From: Pseudomonas mucoides | Lineage (GTDB): Bacteria; Pseudomonadota; Gammaproteobacteria; Pseudomonadales; Pseudomonadaceae | Reading direction: 5' to 3' | Length of the DNA: 64,000 nt | Assembly (NCBI RefSeq): GCF_015461845.1 | Contig: NZ_JACOPW010000002.1 | Location: 868,001 to 932,000, forward strand | Shown: positions 1 to 8,284 of the stretch, one piece after another | Numbering within the stretch: the first letter of the stretch is position 1 | How the letters are laid out: every line of letters starts with the position of its first letter | Notes under the pieces: generated by a model | What the model was told of the DNA's origin: nothing | Database searches by the model: none | Seen by the model: the letters and a program-made list of their open reading frames with translations, nothing else | Program-made: the position numbers and the translations under genes

Positions 1-383
1 ATCTGATGTGGCTGGCCTGGCAGGCATTGAAGATTCCTCCTACGGACACTGATGTTCTAGCTACACAAACTTCGCTTCGGAAGATCGTGGCCCGCGCCAC
101 GCTTAACAGCCTGTTAAACCCCAAGGCGCTGTTGTTCTTCATGGTATTCCTGCCGCAGTTCGTCACCGTAGGTGCCAGCAACGTCACCTCGCAATTGATG
201 TTCTTGGGTTTATTGCTTGCGCTGATCGCATTGATCTTCCATTCCCTACTCGGGTTCTGCGCTGGACGGCTGCATGGGCGCCTCAGCAAAGGAATAATAT
301 CTAAACGCCTTGGTGCTTATGGTTTCGCTGCGGTAATGACAGCTCTGGCAGCACGTTTACTTGTGCTTAACCGGCCGCTTTAA
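1..383 (+). CDS. LysE/RhtB-family amino-acid exporter, C-terminal part (5' end outside window)
   Basis: The reading frame is already open at the window edge, so only the C-terminal ~125 residues are seen. They contain the LysE/RhtB-like stretch 'LLNPKALLFFMVFLPQFV', which marks the second half of these inner-membrane exporters, followed by two more hydrophobic helices and a short basic tail. The family exports amino acids or homoserine-like metabolites. The substrate cannot be told from this fragment. The ATG at 6 is an internal methionine, not the start. The gene ends before an intergenic inverted repeat at 470-507. Confidence 0.8.
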   Translation, partial: LMWLAWQALKIPPTDTDVLATQTSLRKIVARATLNSLLNPKALLFFMVFLPQFVTVGASNVTSQLMFLGLLLALIALIFHSLLGFCAGRLHGRLSKGIISKRLGAYGFAAVMTALAARLLVLNRPL

Positions 384-469
384 AGGGTCGAGGCGCACCG
401 ATTTAGCAAATACCTTCCTTGCCGATCCGCACCGTCGAATACCGTGACCTAGACGTGACTTCCGCTTTG

Positions 470-507
470 GGCCGGTTGCTGCCCTTCGTGACAGACAGCA
501 ACCGGCC
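470..507. repeat. Dispersed palindromic element, perfect copy
   Basis: A perfect 12-bp inverted repeat, GGCCGGTTGCTG at 470-481 and its complement at 496-507, encloses a 14-nt loop containing TTCGTGACAGA. A clearly related palindrome lies at 39439-39476, and half-copies are visible near 1065-1088 and 38793-38815. All lie between genes, which suits an intergenic repeat family. It has no T-run, so it is not an obvious intrinsic terminator. The open frame through it (419-667) looks non-coding. Confidence 0.6.
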
Positions 508-650
508 AATAGCTGACCTTGCAGATCGGCTGCCAGAAAGCCACTTTTCCACTGCTATGCTAACAACGTCTGTTTCTACGCCAGAGACGAGCAGCATGGC
601 AGCACAAGGCATTTTTTATTCATTGCACATCGTCAGAGGAACGCCCCGCG

Positions 651-1058
651 ATGCGACACTCACTTAAGCATTCGAGACTTCGTTTTGGCTTTTTGCTGAC
701 TGTTATCTCAATGGGGCTGACCGCTTGTTCCAGTAACGACAATATCAATACACCTGCCAAAGCCATTGCTCGACCACCGATTGATGATAGCGAGACGTCT
801 TCTGTACGTGTCACTACCAGCTGGATACAACACACGCTTAGTCAAGCTGAATGCCTGAAGCACGCTCAATCAGCGCTTACAAAAGCGAGATATTTTGTTG
901 ATGCCGGAGACAGGTCCGTTTTTGGGTTTCGTCAAGGGATGACTTTTTCGATCCGCTGCGACTACGAAGGCGTTGCATTTTTAGCAGTGGCTTATCGTCA
1001 TAGACCCAGTGTTGAAACGCAGGATCGGATCTTGAATGAAATAACCAGGTTATTTTAA
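651..1058 (+). CDS. Small putative lipoprotein of unknown function
   Basis: A 135-aa protein. A basic N-terminus and hydrophobic segment lead to a lipobox, 'GLTACSS', around residues 22-28, so it is predicted to be lipidated at the Cys and anchored in the envelope. The rest is hydrophilic and shows no motif I recognise. An AGAGGAA element about 11 nt upstream supports the ATG at 651. It stands alone between two intergenic repeat copies with no operon partner, so no role can be inferred from context. Confidence 0.65.
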   Translation: MRHSLKHSRLRFGFLLTVISMGLTACSSNDNINTPAKAIARPPIDDSETSSVRVTTSWIQHTLSQAECLKHAQSALTKARYFVDAGDRSVFGFRQGMTFSIRCDYEGVAFLAVAYRHRPSVETQDRILNEITRLF

Positions 1059-1064
1059 GGACTA

Positions 1065-1088
1065 GTGACAGGCAGCAAACGGCCAACA
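1065..1088. repeat. Half-copy of the dispersed GTGACAGGCAGCAA..GGCC element
   Basis: The sequence GTGACAGGCAGCAAACGGCC matches the right arm of the palindrome at 470-507, while the left arm is missing. It starts 6 bp after the lipoprotein stop codon. A second half-copy with the same orientation of the core lies at 38793-38815. Confidence 0.45.
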
Positions 1089-1204
1089 CCAACAGCCTTC
1101 CGATTTTGAAGCTATGGTAGATACCGGTTCAAACTTTCCGCAGTCATGAGGCATGCCTGCCGGGAGCCAATTGAGCATTACGCACGACCGCCCTCTTCAT
1201 CCCT

Positions 1205-1576
1205 TTATTGTGAGCGGGGCGTCAAGATAGCCAACGCAGCCGCCACGATGAAGAGCGCCGGCACGTCACCTGCCAAGTGCCCCATTTGCTCCGGCTGGGT
1301 GAACGCCTGGACGGCCATGATTCCTCCGTGTACGGCGCTAGACCACACGGCGAACCAGATTAGGCTCAGATTGGCTAATGGATCACGTGCGGCCAGGATC
1401 AGGAACACGCCAAGTGTGGCGTAGATGCCAACGATCATCATCGGGTAGTCCGAGTGACCGACGTGCCAGGCCCAGCCGGACGGCCAGAACAACATAAGTG
1501 GGTAGAGAGCAAGGCACGCGAGGCCCGCCAAAACTAGAACGACGCGCAAATACCTGAGGCTATCGACTACGGTCAT
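1205..1576 (-). CDS. Small four-helix membrane protein (DUF6632-like)
   Basis: A 123-aa protein made almost entirely of four hydrophobic helices, with conserved-looking loops 'LFWPSGWAW', 'YPMMIVGIYATLGVFL' and 'WSSAVHGGIMAVQA'. From memory this pattern matches a Pfam family of unknown function numbered DUF6632; the name is unchecked. On the minus strand, AGGAG lies about 8 nt upstream of the ATG at 1576. It is monocistronic, and no function can be given beyond an inner-membrane location. Confidence 0.7.
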   Translation of the reverse strand: MTVVDSLRYLRVVLVLAGLACLALYPLMLFWPSGWAWHVGHSDYPMMIVGIYATLGVFLILAARDPLANLSLIWFAVWSSAVHGGIMAVQAFTQPEQMGHLAGDVPALFIVAAALAILTPRSQ

Positions 1577-1926
1577 GACGAACTCCTCTTTGGGCCTAAC
1601 GCTAAATTGCCACCAAGTGGCGTGATAACACCTTCACAGGCTTGGTGGATAACACTCCTTTTTCTGTCGTCTTGCCTTGACTAGGCCGGGCATTGTGACA
1701 GTCGGGTGTCTGCTGAAGGGGTTTATACCCCATGGACGGAAAGCTCAATCAGTTCCGGCAGTTGAGCAAGCATAGCTACTCGTTTGCTATCGCTCCGTCC
1801 ACCGGCTGCTTCTGGCTGAAAGCCGCTCCGTCAAACAATCTGAATCTATCCCTTACACAAAACCACCCTCCACAAAAAAGCCCACTGACCGTCTCCGGTT
1901 CAGTGGGCTTTTGACAAGGCCTCTAC
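1577..1926. other. Intergenic stretch without a gene
   Basis: This stretch holds the promoter side of the small membrane protein gene, a noisy region (about 1733-1830) with loose similarity to the dispersed GGCC-rich elements, and the mqo terminator at 1875-1912. The 60-codon plus-strand frame at 1732-1914 runs through the terminator and has no ribosome-binding site, so I do not call it. Confidence 0.5.
1875..1912 (-). terminator. Intrinsic terminator of mqo
   Basis: The arms AAAAGCCCACTGA (1875-1887) and TCAGTGGGCTTTT (1900-1912) form a 13-bp hairpin with a 12-nt loop. Read on the minus strand it is followed by a run of T. It lies 15 bp beyond the mqo stop codon. Confidence 0.85.
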
Positions 1927-3582
1927 TTACAAAGCCATATCACTAGCAGCATTAGCCTTCGGAGCCTTCCCGGCATCAGCCGGAGCAGCAACGGGAGCCG
2001 CCAACTGCGGGATCACCGGTGGCGGAGTCAGTTCCAACACCTTGGAAGTGTAAGCCCACTCCTGCGCAACCTTCTCAGGACTGCCGTTCAACTGAGTGCC
2101 GTAGCTCGGCACGATCTGGTGCAGCTTCTCCTGCCAGGCCGGCGAAGCCACTTTGTCCTTGAACACTTTCTGCAGCACGGTCAGCATGATCGGCGCAGCC
2201 GTCGATGCACCCGGCGATGCGCCCAGCAGGCCGGCAATCGAGCCGTCGGCAGAGGACACAATTTCGGTACCCAGCTTCAGCACGCCACCAGCGGCTTCAT
2301 CACGCTTGATGATTTGCACGCGCTGGCCGGCTTGCCACAGGCGCCAGTCTTCGGCTTTGGCGTTCGGGAAGTATTCTTTCAGGGCGTTCATGCGGTCTTC
2401 GTCAGACAGCATCAGTTGGCCTGCAAGGTACTCAACCAGTGGGTATTCCTTGATGCCGACCTTGGTCATTGGCCACACGTTGTGCGTGGTCGTGGTGGTC
2501 AGCAGGTCCAGGTACGAGCCTTCTTTCAGGAACTTGGTGCTGAAGGTCGCGAATGGGCCAAACAGGATGACGCGCTTGCCGTCCAGGACACGGGTGTCCA
2601 GGTGCGGCACCGACATTGGCGGTGCGCCGACGGAGGCTTTGCCGTAGGCCTTGGCCAGGTGTTGTTCGGCGATGGTCGGGTTTTCGGTCACGAGGAACGA
2701 GCCGCCGACCGGGAAGCCTGCGTATTCCTGGGCTTCAGGAATGCCAGACTTCTGCAGCAGGTGCAGTGCACCGCCACCAGCGCCGATGAACACGAACTTG
2801 GCATCGGTTTCGGATTTGGTGCCGTCTTTCAGGTTTTTGTAGCTGACGCGCCAGGTGCCGTCTTCGTTCTTGGTGATGTCTTGCACTTCGCTAGACAACT
2901 TCAAGTCGAACTTTGGCGTGGTTTGCAGGTGCGCGACGAACTGGCGGGTGATCTCGCCAAAGTTCACGTCGGTGCCGATCGGGGTCCAGGTGGCCGCGAT
3001 TTTCTGGTTCGGGTCGCGCCCTTCCATCATCAGCGGAACCCACTTCTTGATCACAGCCGGGTCTTCGGAGTACTGCATGCCGGCGAACAGCGGGCTCGCT
3101 TGCAGGGCTTCGTAGCGCTTCTTCAGGAATTTGATGTTGTCATCGCCCCACACAAAGCTCATGTGCGGCGTGGAGTTGATGAACGAATGCGGGTTTTTCA
3201 GCACGCCTTGCTGAACTTGCCAGGACCAGAACTGACGGGAGATCTGGAACGCTTCGTTGATTTCAACGGCTTTCGGGATCTGTACGTTGCCTTTGTCGTC
3301 TTCCGGGGTGTAGTTCAACTCGGCCAGGGCGGAGTGACCGGTACCGGCGTTGTTCCAGCCGTTGGAGCTTTCGAGGGCAACGCCGTCGAGACGCTCGATC
3401 ATTTCCATCGAGGTGCCGGGTTCCAGCTCATTGAGCCACACACCCAACGTTGCGCTCATGATGCCGCCGCCAATCAGCAGCACATCGACTTTCTTTGCCT
3501 CTTCCGCTTGAACGGACGTGATCCCCATCGACAAAGCCAGCCCCAGCAGGGCCGTGTTCATTTTTTTAAACATCTGTAGCAC
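1927..3582 (-). CDS. mqo: Malate:quinone oxidoreductase
   Basis: This FAD enzyme oxidises malate to oxaloacetate and passes the electrons to quinone, replacing or backing up NAD-malate dehydrogenase in the TCA cycle. The 551-aa product has the Mqo N-terminal FAD fold ('[15 protein letters not shown]'), the '[22 protein letters not shown]' region and the C-terminal '[16 protein letters not shown]' segment. Two features are notable. The first ~26 residues look like a signal peptide (hydrophobic core ending ..SVQA), and the C-terminus carries an Ala/Pro-rich tail of about 30 residues. Alternative starts at 3573 and 3558 would shorten only the leader. It is monocistronic with its own terminator. 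Confidence 0.95.
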   Translation of the reverse strand: MLQMFKKMNTALLGLALSMGITSVQAEEAKKVDVLLIGGGIMSATLGVWLNELEPGTSMEMIERLDGVALESSNGWNNAGTGHSALAELNYTPEDDKGNVQIPKAVEINEAFQISRQFWSWQVQQGVLKNPHSFINSTPHMSFVWGDDNIKFLKKRYEALQASPLFAGMQYSEDPAVIKKWVPLMMEGRDPNQKIAATWTPIGTDVNFGEITRQFVAHLQTTPKFDLKLSSEVQDITKNEDGTWRVSYKNLKDGTKSETDAKFVFIGAGGGALHLLQKSGIPEAQEYAGFPVGGSFLVTENPTIAEQHLAKAYGKASVGAPPMSVPHLDTRVLDGKRVILFGPFATFSTKFLKEGSYLDLLTTTTTHNVWPMTKVGIKEYPLVEYLAGQLMLSDEDRMNALKEYFPNAKAEDWRLWQAGQRVQIIKRDEAAGGVLKLGTEIVSSADGSIAGLLGASPGASTAAPIMLTVLQKVFKDKVASPAWQEKLHQIVPSYGTQLNGSPEKVAQEWAYTSKVLELTPPPVIPQLAAPVAAPADAGKAPKANAASDMAL

Positions 3583-3891
3583 CTATGATAAAACGCCATC
3601 CGCCCTTCCATCTTCACATCAAAAACCCCTGGTTCACGGCATACAGGCAGGATGTCGTGGGTGTTCATGCATGAGGATTGGAGGGTGGGCACACAAGGCC
3701 GATGTGTCTCCATCGACCTCAGTTATATGTCCCTACTGAACTGACTTTTTATCATTATTGGCTTCAGCTACTTGAGCGACATTGATCCTGTTTGCGCGTC
3801 TGCGAGACGGGCAAACTGATTAGGTCAAACCAAGTTGGCGCGCAGAATATCACGGCTCGGCGACCGTGCGCTCCCGAAAGGACTTGTGAGT
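3583..3891. other. Upstream region of mqo, no gene seen
   Basis: About 300 bp between the mqo start and the 3' end of the acetyltransferase gene. It must hold the mqo promoter on the minus strand, but no convincing -35/-10 pair, operator or hairpin stands out. The small frames crossing it lack ribosome-binding sites. Confidence 0.4.
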
Positions 3892-4602
3892 CTAGTCCAG
3901 ACGAGGCTCGTTCGCCGCGTTCTGGCCCAAACGATTCAGCACAAACACCTTGGCGTTGCGGGTCATTTGGTCCAGATGCCGGTCGCGCTGCTTCTCGGCA
4001 TCGATCATTGCGCGCTTGCCGTGCTTCTGCAGCAAGTAGTGATGGATCTGCCGAACTTCCAGAGAACTGTAGATCGACGCCACATCCAGCAACCCCATCA
4101 AGCCTTCGCTGCTGTGGTCGCGAGTGTTCATCAGCACTTGCGTAGCGCGCACGCCCAGCACCTGAAAACCCATCGATTCGAACCACGGCACCTTGGCCAC
4201 GGCGCAGGTCAATTCGGCGTGCGGGTAACGCTTGATCATGTCTTGCAGCATGGCGCGCGCGACACCTTGGCGACGATGGCCGACGTCGACCGCCATGTAG
4301 GCCACGCCACACGCCTGCGGATCGTCCTTGATCGGCAGGTACAGCAAAAAGCCGATGACCTTCGTCGGGTCTTCGTCGTCGGTGGCGACGATCAACTCGA
4401 CCGCAATCCCCTTGGACCCGTCGAGCGCTTCCAGGTACAGGTGCACTTCGAAGCCGACCGTGTATTGGTAGACGTTGTACAGCGGGTTGCTCGGGCCGAT
4501 GCCGACCATGCTGATGTCGGTCAGGTTATCGACGACCAGTTGCAGGATCTGGCTGTTGATGTGCTCCGGGCACGGGGCTGCGAAGTGGGTGAGTTGGGGC
4601 AT
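3892..4602 (-). CDS. GNAT-family N-acetyltransferase
   Basis: A 236-aa protein from the ATG at 4602, which has GGAG about 11 nt upstream; an upstream in-frame ATG at 4656 would add 18 residues of poor quality and lie in the next gene. The GNAT core is visible as 'AYMAVDVGHRRQGVARAML', the acetyl-CoA pyrophosphate-binding loop of type Q/RxxGxA, then 'VPWFESMGFQVLG', the typical end of the fold. A charged C-terminal extension of about 90 residues follows the domain. The substrate is unknown. It follows the TetR gene in the same direction with about 25 bp between them, so the two may be co-transcribed. Confidence 0.8.
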   Translation of the reverse strand: MPQLTHFAAPCPEHINSQILQLVVDNLTDISMVGIGPSNPLYNVYQYTVGFEVHLYLEALDGSKGIAVELIVATDDEDPTKVIGFLLYLPIKDDPQACGVAYMAVDVGHRRQGVARAMLQDMIKRYPHAELTCAVAKVPWFESMGFQVLGVRATQVLMNTRDHSSEGLMGLLDVASIYSSLEVRQIHHYLLQKHGKRAMIDAEKQRDRHLDQMTRNAKVFVLNRLGQNAANEPRLD

Positions 4603-4627
4603 TGAAATTCTGACTCCGGGAAAAGAC

Positions 4628-5263
4628 TTACTGGGCATCGGCCAGGCTATTGTCACAGATTGAGCGCCACGCGGCTTGCGCCAGCAGTTCGCGGTAGGCC
4701 TTGGGACTGCCCTTCACTCTCCCCGACAACCACGCGCGGCAGTAACTGTCGGCCTGGCCGATGATCAGTGACAGCAACAGTTCACCCGGCACCGCGCGCA
4801 ATTCATCGCGCCGGCCGGGCGCTGCCAGCCATTCGCCGAGTGTGTGATTACGGGTTTTGTTGCGGCTCGCGAGCTCGTCCTTGAACGGGCCTTTGGTGAT
4901 GGCGAACCGTGCGTGGTACTGGAACCGCGCCCATTCAGGCTGGCTGTCGACCCAGTCGACGTAGCTGTGCACCAGCGCATGCACGCCCTCCTCGGTCGTC
5001 TGCGCTTCGGCCAGGTAGCGGTCGCGAAGCTGGGCCTGATCGTCCAGCGCGGTGAAAAACAGCGCCGCCACCAAGCCTTCCTTGTTGCCGAAATGGTGGT
5101 AGATCGCGCCGACGCTGGTGTCGCACTCGGCGCGGATCATTTCGATGGTCGTGGCTTCGACCCCCAGGTCGTTAAACAGGGCCAGGGCCTTTCTGAAGAT
5201 ATCGCGCTTGAGTTCGGCTCTTCTGCCGGGGTAGCAGCGTTCGAGTAAATCTGGAGTTTCCAT
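4628..5263 (-). CDS. TetR-family transcriptional regulator
   Basis: A 211-aa protein from the ATG at 5263. The N-terminal helix-turn-helix is textbook TetR: 'ALALFNDLGVEATTIEMIRAECDTSVGAIYHHFGNKEGLVAAL'. The C-terminal ~150 residues form the ligand-binding, dimerising half. It is transcribed away from a DUF4442 thioesterase gene, and the 163-bp region between them carries three identical-phase palindromes (5347-5399) that are its likely operators. That arrangement predicts self-repression and control of the thioesterase gene. The DUF4442 partner suggests an acyl-CoA-type ligand, which is inference. Confidence 0.9.
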   Translation of the reverse strand: METPDLLERCYPGRRAELKRDIFRKALALFNDLGVEATTIEMIRAECDTSVGAIYHHFGNKEGLVAALFFTALDDQAQLRDRYLAEAQTTEEGVHALVHSYVDWVDSQPEWARFQYHARFAITKGPFKDELASRNKTRNHTLGEWLAAPGRRDELRAVPGELLLSLIIGQADSYCRAWLSGRVKGSPKAYRELLAQAAWRSICDNSLADAQ

Positions 5264-5346
5264 GCGGGACACAGGCCGAGTAAATCCATGACAAGGCAGA
5301 GCACTGCCCATGAGTAAGCACCGTTAGGTTGACAGATTTCACCGCG

Positions 5347-5399
5347 ACAGAATACTGTTCCGTCACAGAACATTATTCTGTTACGGAACATCGTTCTGT
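5347..5399. promoter_or_regulatory. Three tandem 17-bp palindromes, likely TetR operators
   Basis: Copies lie at 5347-5363, 5365-5381 and 5383-5399, each separated by a single base, giving an exact 18-bp period. The consensus is ACAGAACATTRTTCTGT; the middle copy, ACAGAACATTATTCTGT, is the most symmetrical. They sit between the divergent TetR and DUF4442 genes, where they could cover both promoters. That the TetR protein binds them is an inference from position and symmetry. Confidence 0.75.
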
Positions 5400-5426
5400 A
5401 AAACCAACTGTCAGTGAGGCTTCAAC

Positions 5427-5867
5427 ATGAGTCAGTTTCTCAGCATGTTTAACAGCGCAGGTCCGGAAGCGTTCAGCAAAATGGCCTGTCAGGTGGCGCC
5501 CTACTTCAGCACCATCAACCCGCTGATCTCGGAATTGCGCCCGGGGTATGCCGCGGTCCAGGTGCCGTTCAAGCGGGAGATCACCAACCACCTGGGCAGC
5601 GTGCATGCGATTGCGATGTGCAACGCCGCCGAACTGGCCGCGGGGACAATGACTGACGTGTCGATCCCCTCGGGTGCGCGCTGGATTCCAAAAGGCATGA
5701 CTGTGGAGTATCTGGCCAAGGCCAAGAGCGACGTGACGGCAGTGGCCGACGGTGAAGCGGTGGACTGGCAGACCGAAGGCGACAAGATCGTCCCGGTGGA
5801 TATTCATGACGCCGAAGGCAAGAAGGTGTTTACGGCGCGGATCACGATGAATGTGAAACTGGCCTGA
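5427..5867 (+). CDS. DUF4442 hot-dog-fold thioesterase-like protein
   Basis: A 146-aa protein with the DUF4442/PaaI-like pattern: 'NPLISELRPGYAAVQVPFKREITNHLGSVHAIAMCNAAELAAG' followed by a long beta-rich C-terminal half ending 'ARITMNVKLA'. Members of this hot-dog superfamily group hydrolyse acyl-CoA thioesters or bind acyl chains; the true substrate here is not visible. The 'NHLGSVHAIAMCNAAEL' stretch corresponds to the catalytic helix region. The gene is preceded by the triple palindrome, so it is probably repressed by the divergent TetR protein. Confidence 0.8.
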   Translation: MSQFLSMFNSAGPEAFSKMACQVAPYFSTINPLISELRPGYAAVQVPFKREITNHLGSVHAIAMCNAAELAAGTMTDVSIPSGARWIPKGMTVEYLAKAKSDVTAVADGEAVDWQTEGDKIVPVDIHDAEGKKVFTARITMNVKLA

Positions 5868-5944
5868 GCCCGACCATCACGGTCACCTCAGCGTTCGGCA
5901 AGTCGGTCACCGCACCGATAGCCGCGCACTAAAGCGTTATCGAG

Positions 5945-5977
5945 GGCGCCCGGTCTGCTCATTGCGGACCGGGCGCC
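5945..5977 (+). terminator. GC-rich terminator-like hairpin
   Basis: A perfect 11-bp stem, GGCGCCCGGTC at 5945-5955 and its complement at 5967-5977, with an 11-nt loop, lies 78 bp after the DUF4442 stop codon. There is no T-run after it, so it may be an attenuator, a transcript-stabilising hairpin or a weak terminator. Confidence 0.5.
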
Positions 5978-6081
5978 TGTCGATTACGGACCGATTCGTC
6001 CAGAGAGTGCGGATCGTTGGCCTGTTTTTCTGCTTTCACCACTGCCCTAAGGTGGCGCCCAGACACTTACTGGAGGTCACC

Positions 6082-7188
6082 ATGAATCACCCAACCCTGC
6101 TTTCCCCGATCAACATCGGTCAACACAGCCTCACCCATCGCGTCGTCATGGCGCCATTGACCCGCATGCGTTCCGAGCCCGGCGACCTGCCCGGCGCCTT
6201 GATGGCCGAGTACTACTCGCAACGGGCCACTGACGGCGGCTTGATCATTTCCGAAGCCACCGTGGTCTCGACCACCGGCAACGGCTACCTCGGTTCGCCC
6301 GGCCTGTATAACAACGCACAGATCCCTGGCTGGAAAGTCATCACCGAAGCGGTTCACGCCAAGGGCGGCAAGATCTTCCTGCAACTGTTCCATGCCGGTC
6401 GCCAGTCCCACAGCGACATGCAGCCTGATGGCGCGCAACCGGTCGCCCCGTCGGCCGTCGAATACGATGGCGTCGCCTACACCGCCAGCGGCTGGGTTGC
6501 CAGCACACCCCACCGCGCACTGACTGAAGCGGAAGTGGTGGCACTGGTCGAAGATTTCCGCAGCGCTGCACAACGCGGGCTGGAAGCCGGTTTTGACGGC
6601 GTGGAAGTCCATGGCGCCAACGGCTACCTGATTGACCAGTTCCTGCAGGACGGCAGCAACCGTCGCACTGACGCCTACGGCGGCACCATCGCCAAGCGCT
6701 CGCGTTTCCTGATGGACATCACCCGTGCCGTGATTTCGGTGTGGGGCAGCGAGCGCGTTGCGGTCCGCCTGGGCCCAAGCGGCAACTTCGGCGACATGAA
6801 AGACAGCGATCCTGAAGCGCTGTTCGTCTACGTCGCCGAACAATTGGCCACGCTGAAACTGGCCTACCTGCACCTGATCGAACCACGGGTGCTGGGTAAC
6901 TCGATCGATGAGATTAAGGACCAGAACCCGGTCGCTTCGCAGTTGATTCGCAAGCACTACGACGGCCTGATCATCGCCGCCGGTGGCTTCACCGCCGCAT
7001 CGGCCGAGCAGATTCTGCAAGCGGGTGATGCCGACCTCGTGGCATTCGGTCGCGACTTCATCGCCAACCCGGACTTGCCGGAACGTATTCGCCATGATCG
7101 GCCGTTGAATGCTTACGACCGCGACACGTTCTACGGTGGTACTGAGGTTGGGTTTACTGACTATCCGTTCTACCAACAAAGCGCCTGA
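6082..7188 (+). CDS. Old Yellow Enzyme-family alkene reductase (NemA-like)
   Basis: A 368-aa FMN-dependent oxidoreductase that reduces activated C=C bonds or nitro groups with NAD(P)H in the cytoplasm. Visible OYE signatures are 'HRVVMAPLTRMRS' at the FMN-binding start, 'EVHGANGYLIDQFLQDGSN' with the substrate-binding His..Asn pair, and 'GAFGRDFIANPDL'-type phosphate-binding residues near the end ('LVAFGRDFIANPDLP'). The start is the ATG at 6082, 8 nt after TGGAGG; the open frame extends 40 codons upstream without family similarity. A LysR regulator follows in the same direction, and may or may not control it. Confidence 0.92.
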   Translation: MNHPTLLSPINIGQHSLTHRVVMAPLTRMRSEPGDLPGALMAEYYSQRATDGGLIISEATVVSTTGNGYLGSPGLYNNAQIPGWKVITEAVHAKGGKIFLQLFHAGRQSHSDMQPDGAQPVAPSAVEYDGVAYTASGWVASTPHRALTEAEVVALVEDFRSAAQRGLEAGFDGVEVHGANGYLIDQFLQDGSNRRTDAYGGTIAKRSRFLMDITRAVISVWGSERVAVRLGPSGNFGDMKDSDPEALFVYVAEQLATLKLAYLHLIEPRVLGNSIDEIKDQNPVASQLIRKHYDGLIIAAGGFTAASAEQILQAGDADLVAFGRDFIANPDLPERIRHDRPLNAYDRDTFYGGTEVGFTDYPFYQQSA

Positions 7189-7212
7189 ACTTTGCGCTGA
7201 ATGTAAGACCGC

Positions 7213-7291
7213 CATTGCTCGCTCCCACATTTGATCTCCGTCGGACACAAAATGAGTGTTCACCGTAGATCAAATGCAGGAGTGAGCCTGA
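7213..7291. repeat. Intergenic inverted repeat (CATTTGATCT family)
   Basis: CATTTGATCT (7228-7237) and its perfect complement AGATCAAATG (7267-7276) are flanked by imperfect GCTCGCTCCCA / AGGAGTGAGCC arms. I recall this pattern as a common intergenic repeat of P. fluorescens-group genomes. It sits between the OYE and LysR genes; a terminator role is not excluded. Confidence 0.6.
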
Positions 7292-7391
7292 ACGCGATTA
7301 GCCGCACCTCCGTTCCCGAGACTTCCCTTCCCAATTCCCCCGCCCGCCTCTACTCTGCCTTGACCCTCTCCCAGCACCGAGCACACCTCAA

Positions 7392-8282
7392 ATGATGGAC
7401 AGCCTCAGCGGCATCACGGCCTTCATTCATGTGGCCGAAACCCGCAGCTTTACCGAAGCCGGTCGCCTGCTGGAGATTTCCTCCTCCGCCGTCGGCAAAA
7501 GCGTGGCGCGCATGGAGGAGCGCCTGGGCGTGCGGCTGTTTCATCGCAGCACCCGCAGCGTCACCCTGACCACCGAAGGCGAACTGTTTCTGGACCGTTG
7601 CAAACGCATCCTCAGTGAAGTGGAAGCGGCGGAAATGGAGTTGCTGGAGTTGTCCGCCACCCCGCGCGGCAAGGTGCGCATCAGCGTGCCGATCCAGAAC
7701 GTGTTGATCATGCCGGTGCTGGCCGGGTTCATGCGTGCCTACCCGGACATCGAGCTGGACGTGGACATGTCCGACCGCATGGTGGACGTGATCGAGGAAG
7801 GGTTCGACGCGGTGATCCGCACGGGCGCGCCGCAGGATTCGCGGCTGATGGCGCGCAAGTTGGGGGGTTATCAATTGCAGTTGGTGGCGTCGCCAGCGTA
7901 TCTGGAGCGCCATGGCGACCCGGTGCACCCGGACGATTTGATCCGCCACGTGTGCCTGCTGCACAAATTTCCGGCCACCGGGATGATCGAGCGTTGGCCA
8001 CTGCGCGTCGGCGATACGCACATCGAGCCGAACCTGGCGCGGGCATTGACCTGCACCACGATGGACCCGCTGACGTACCTGGCGATTGATGGGGTGGGGA
8101 TTGCCTGCCTGCCGGATTTTTCAATCCGTCAGCCGTTGGCCGACGGCAGGCTGAAGGTGGTGCTGGAGGACTACACCGACCACACCGGCAACCTGTGGAT
8201 GCTCTGGCCTGCGTCGAAGCAGACGGCACCGAGGTTGCGAGTGTTGATCGACTACTTCAAGGACAACATTCTCAAAGCCTGA
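7392..8282 (+). CDS. LysR-family transcriptional regulator
   Basis: A 296-aa protein. Residues 1-60 form the winged helix-turn-helix ('GITAFIHVAETRSFTEAGRLLEISSSAVGKSVARMEERLGVRLFHRSTRSVTLT'). The remainder is the LysR substrate-binding domain, with 'GKVRISVPIQNVLIMPVLAGFMRAYPDIELDV' and 'VDVIEEGFDAVIRTG'. Two ATGs (7392 and 7395) are equally possible. It is convergent with the MFS gene, with two bases between the stop codons, and lies downstream of the OYE gene. Its targets cannot be read directly. The effector is unknown. Confidence 0.9.
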   Translation: MMDSLSGITAFIHVAETRSFTEAGRLLEISSSAVGKSVARMEERLGVRLFHRSTRSVTLTTEGELFLDRCKRILSEVEAAEMELLELSATPRGKVRISVPIQNVLIMPVLAGFMRAYPDIELDVDMSDRMVDVIEEGFDAVIRTGAPQDSRLMARKLGGYQLQLVASPAYLERHGDPVHPDDLIRHVCLLHKFPATGMIERWPLRVGDTHIEPNLARALTCTTMDPLTYLAIDGVGIACLPDFSIRQPLADGRLKVVLEDYTDHTGNLWMLWPASKQTAPRLRVLIDYFKDNILKA

Positions 8283-8284
8283 AA

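Noticed and set aside
419-667. 82-aa plus-strand frame after the LysE-type gene
   Set aside because: It runs through the palindromic repeat and overlaps the start of the lipoprotein gene, with no ribosome-binding site.
2119-3579. A 486-codon plus-strand frame antisense to mqo
   Set aside because: It is wholly antisense to a clearly identified gene. Its composition (many Val, Gly, Arg, His, Asp) is the usual artefact of G/C-rich third positions, and it has no family similarity.
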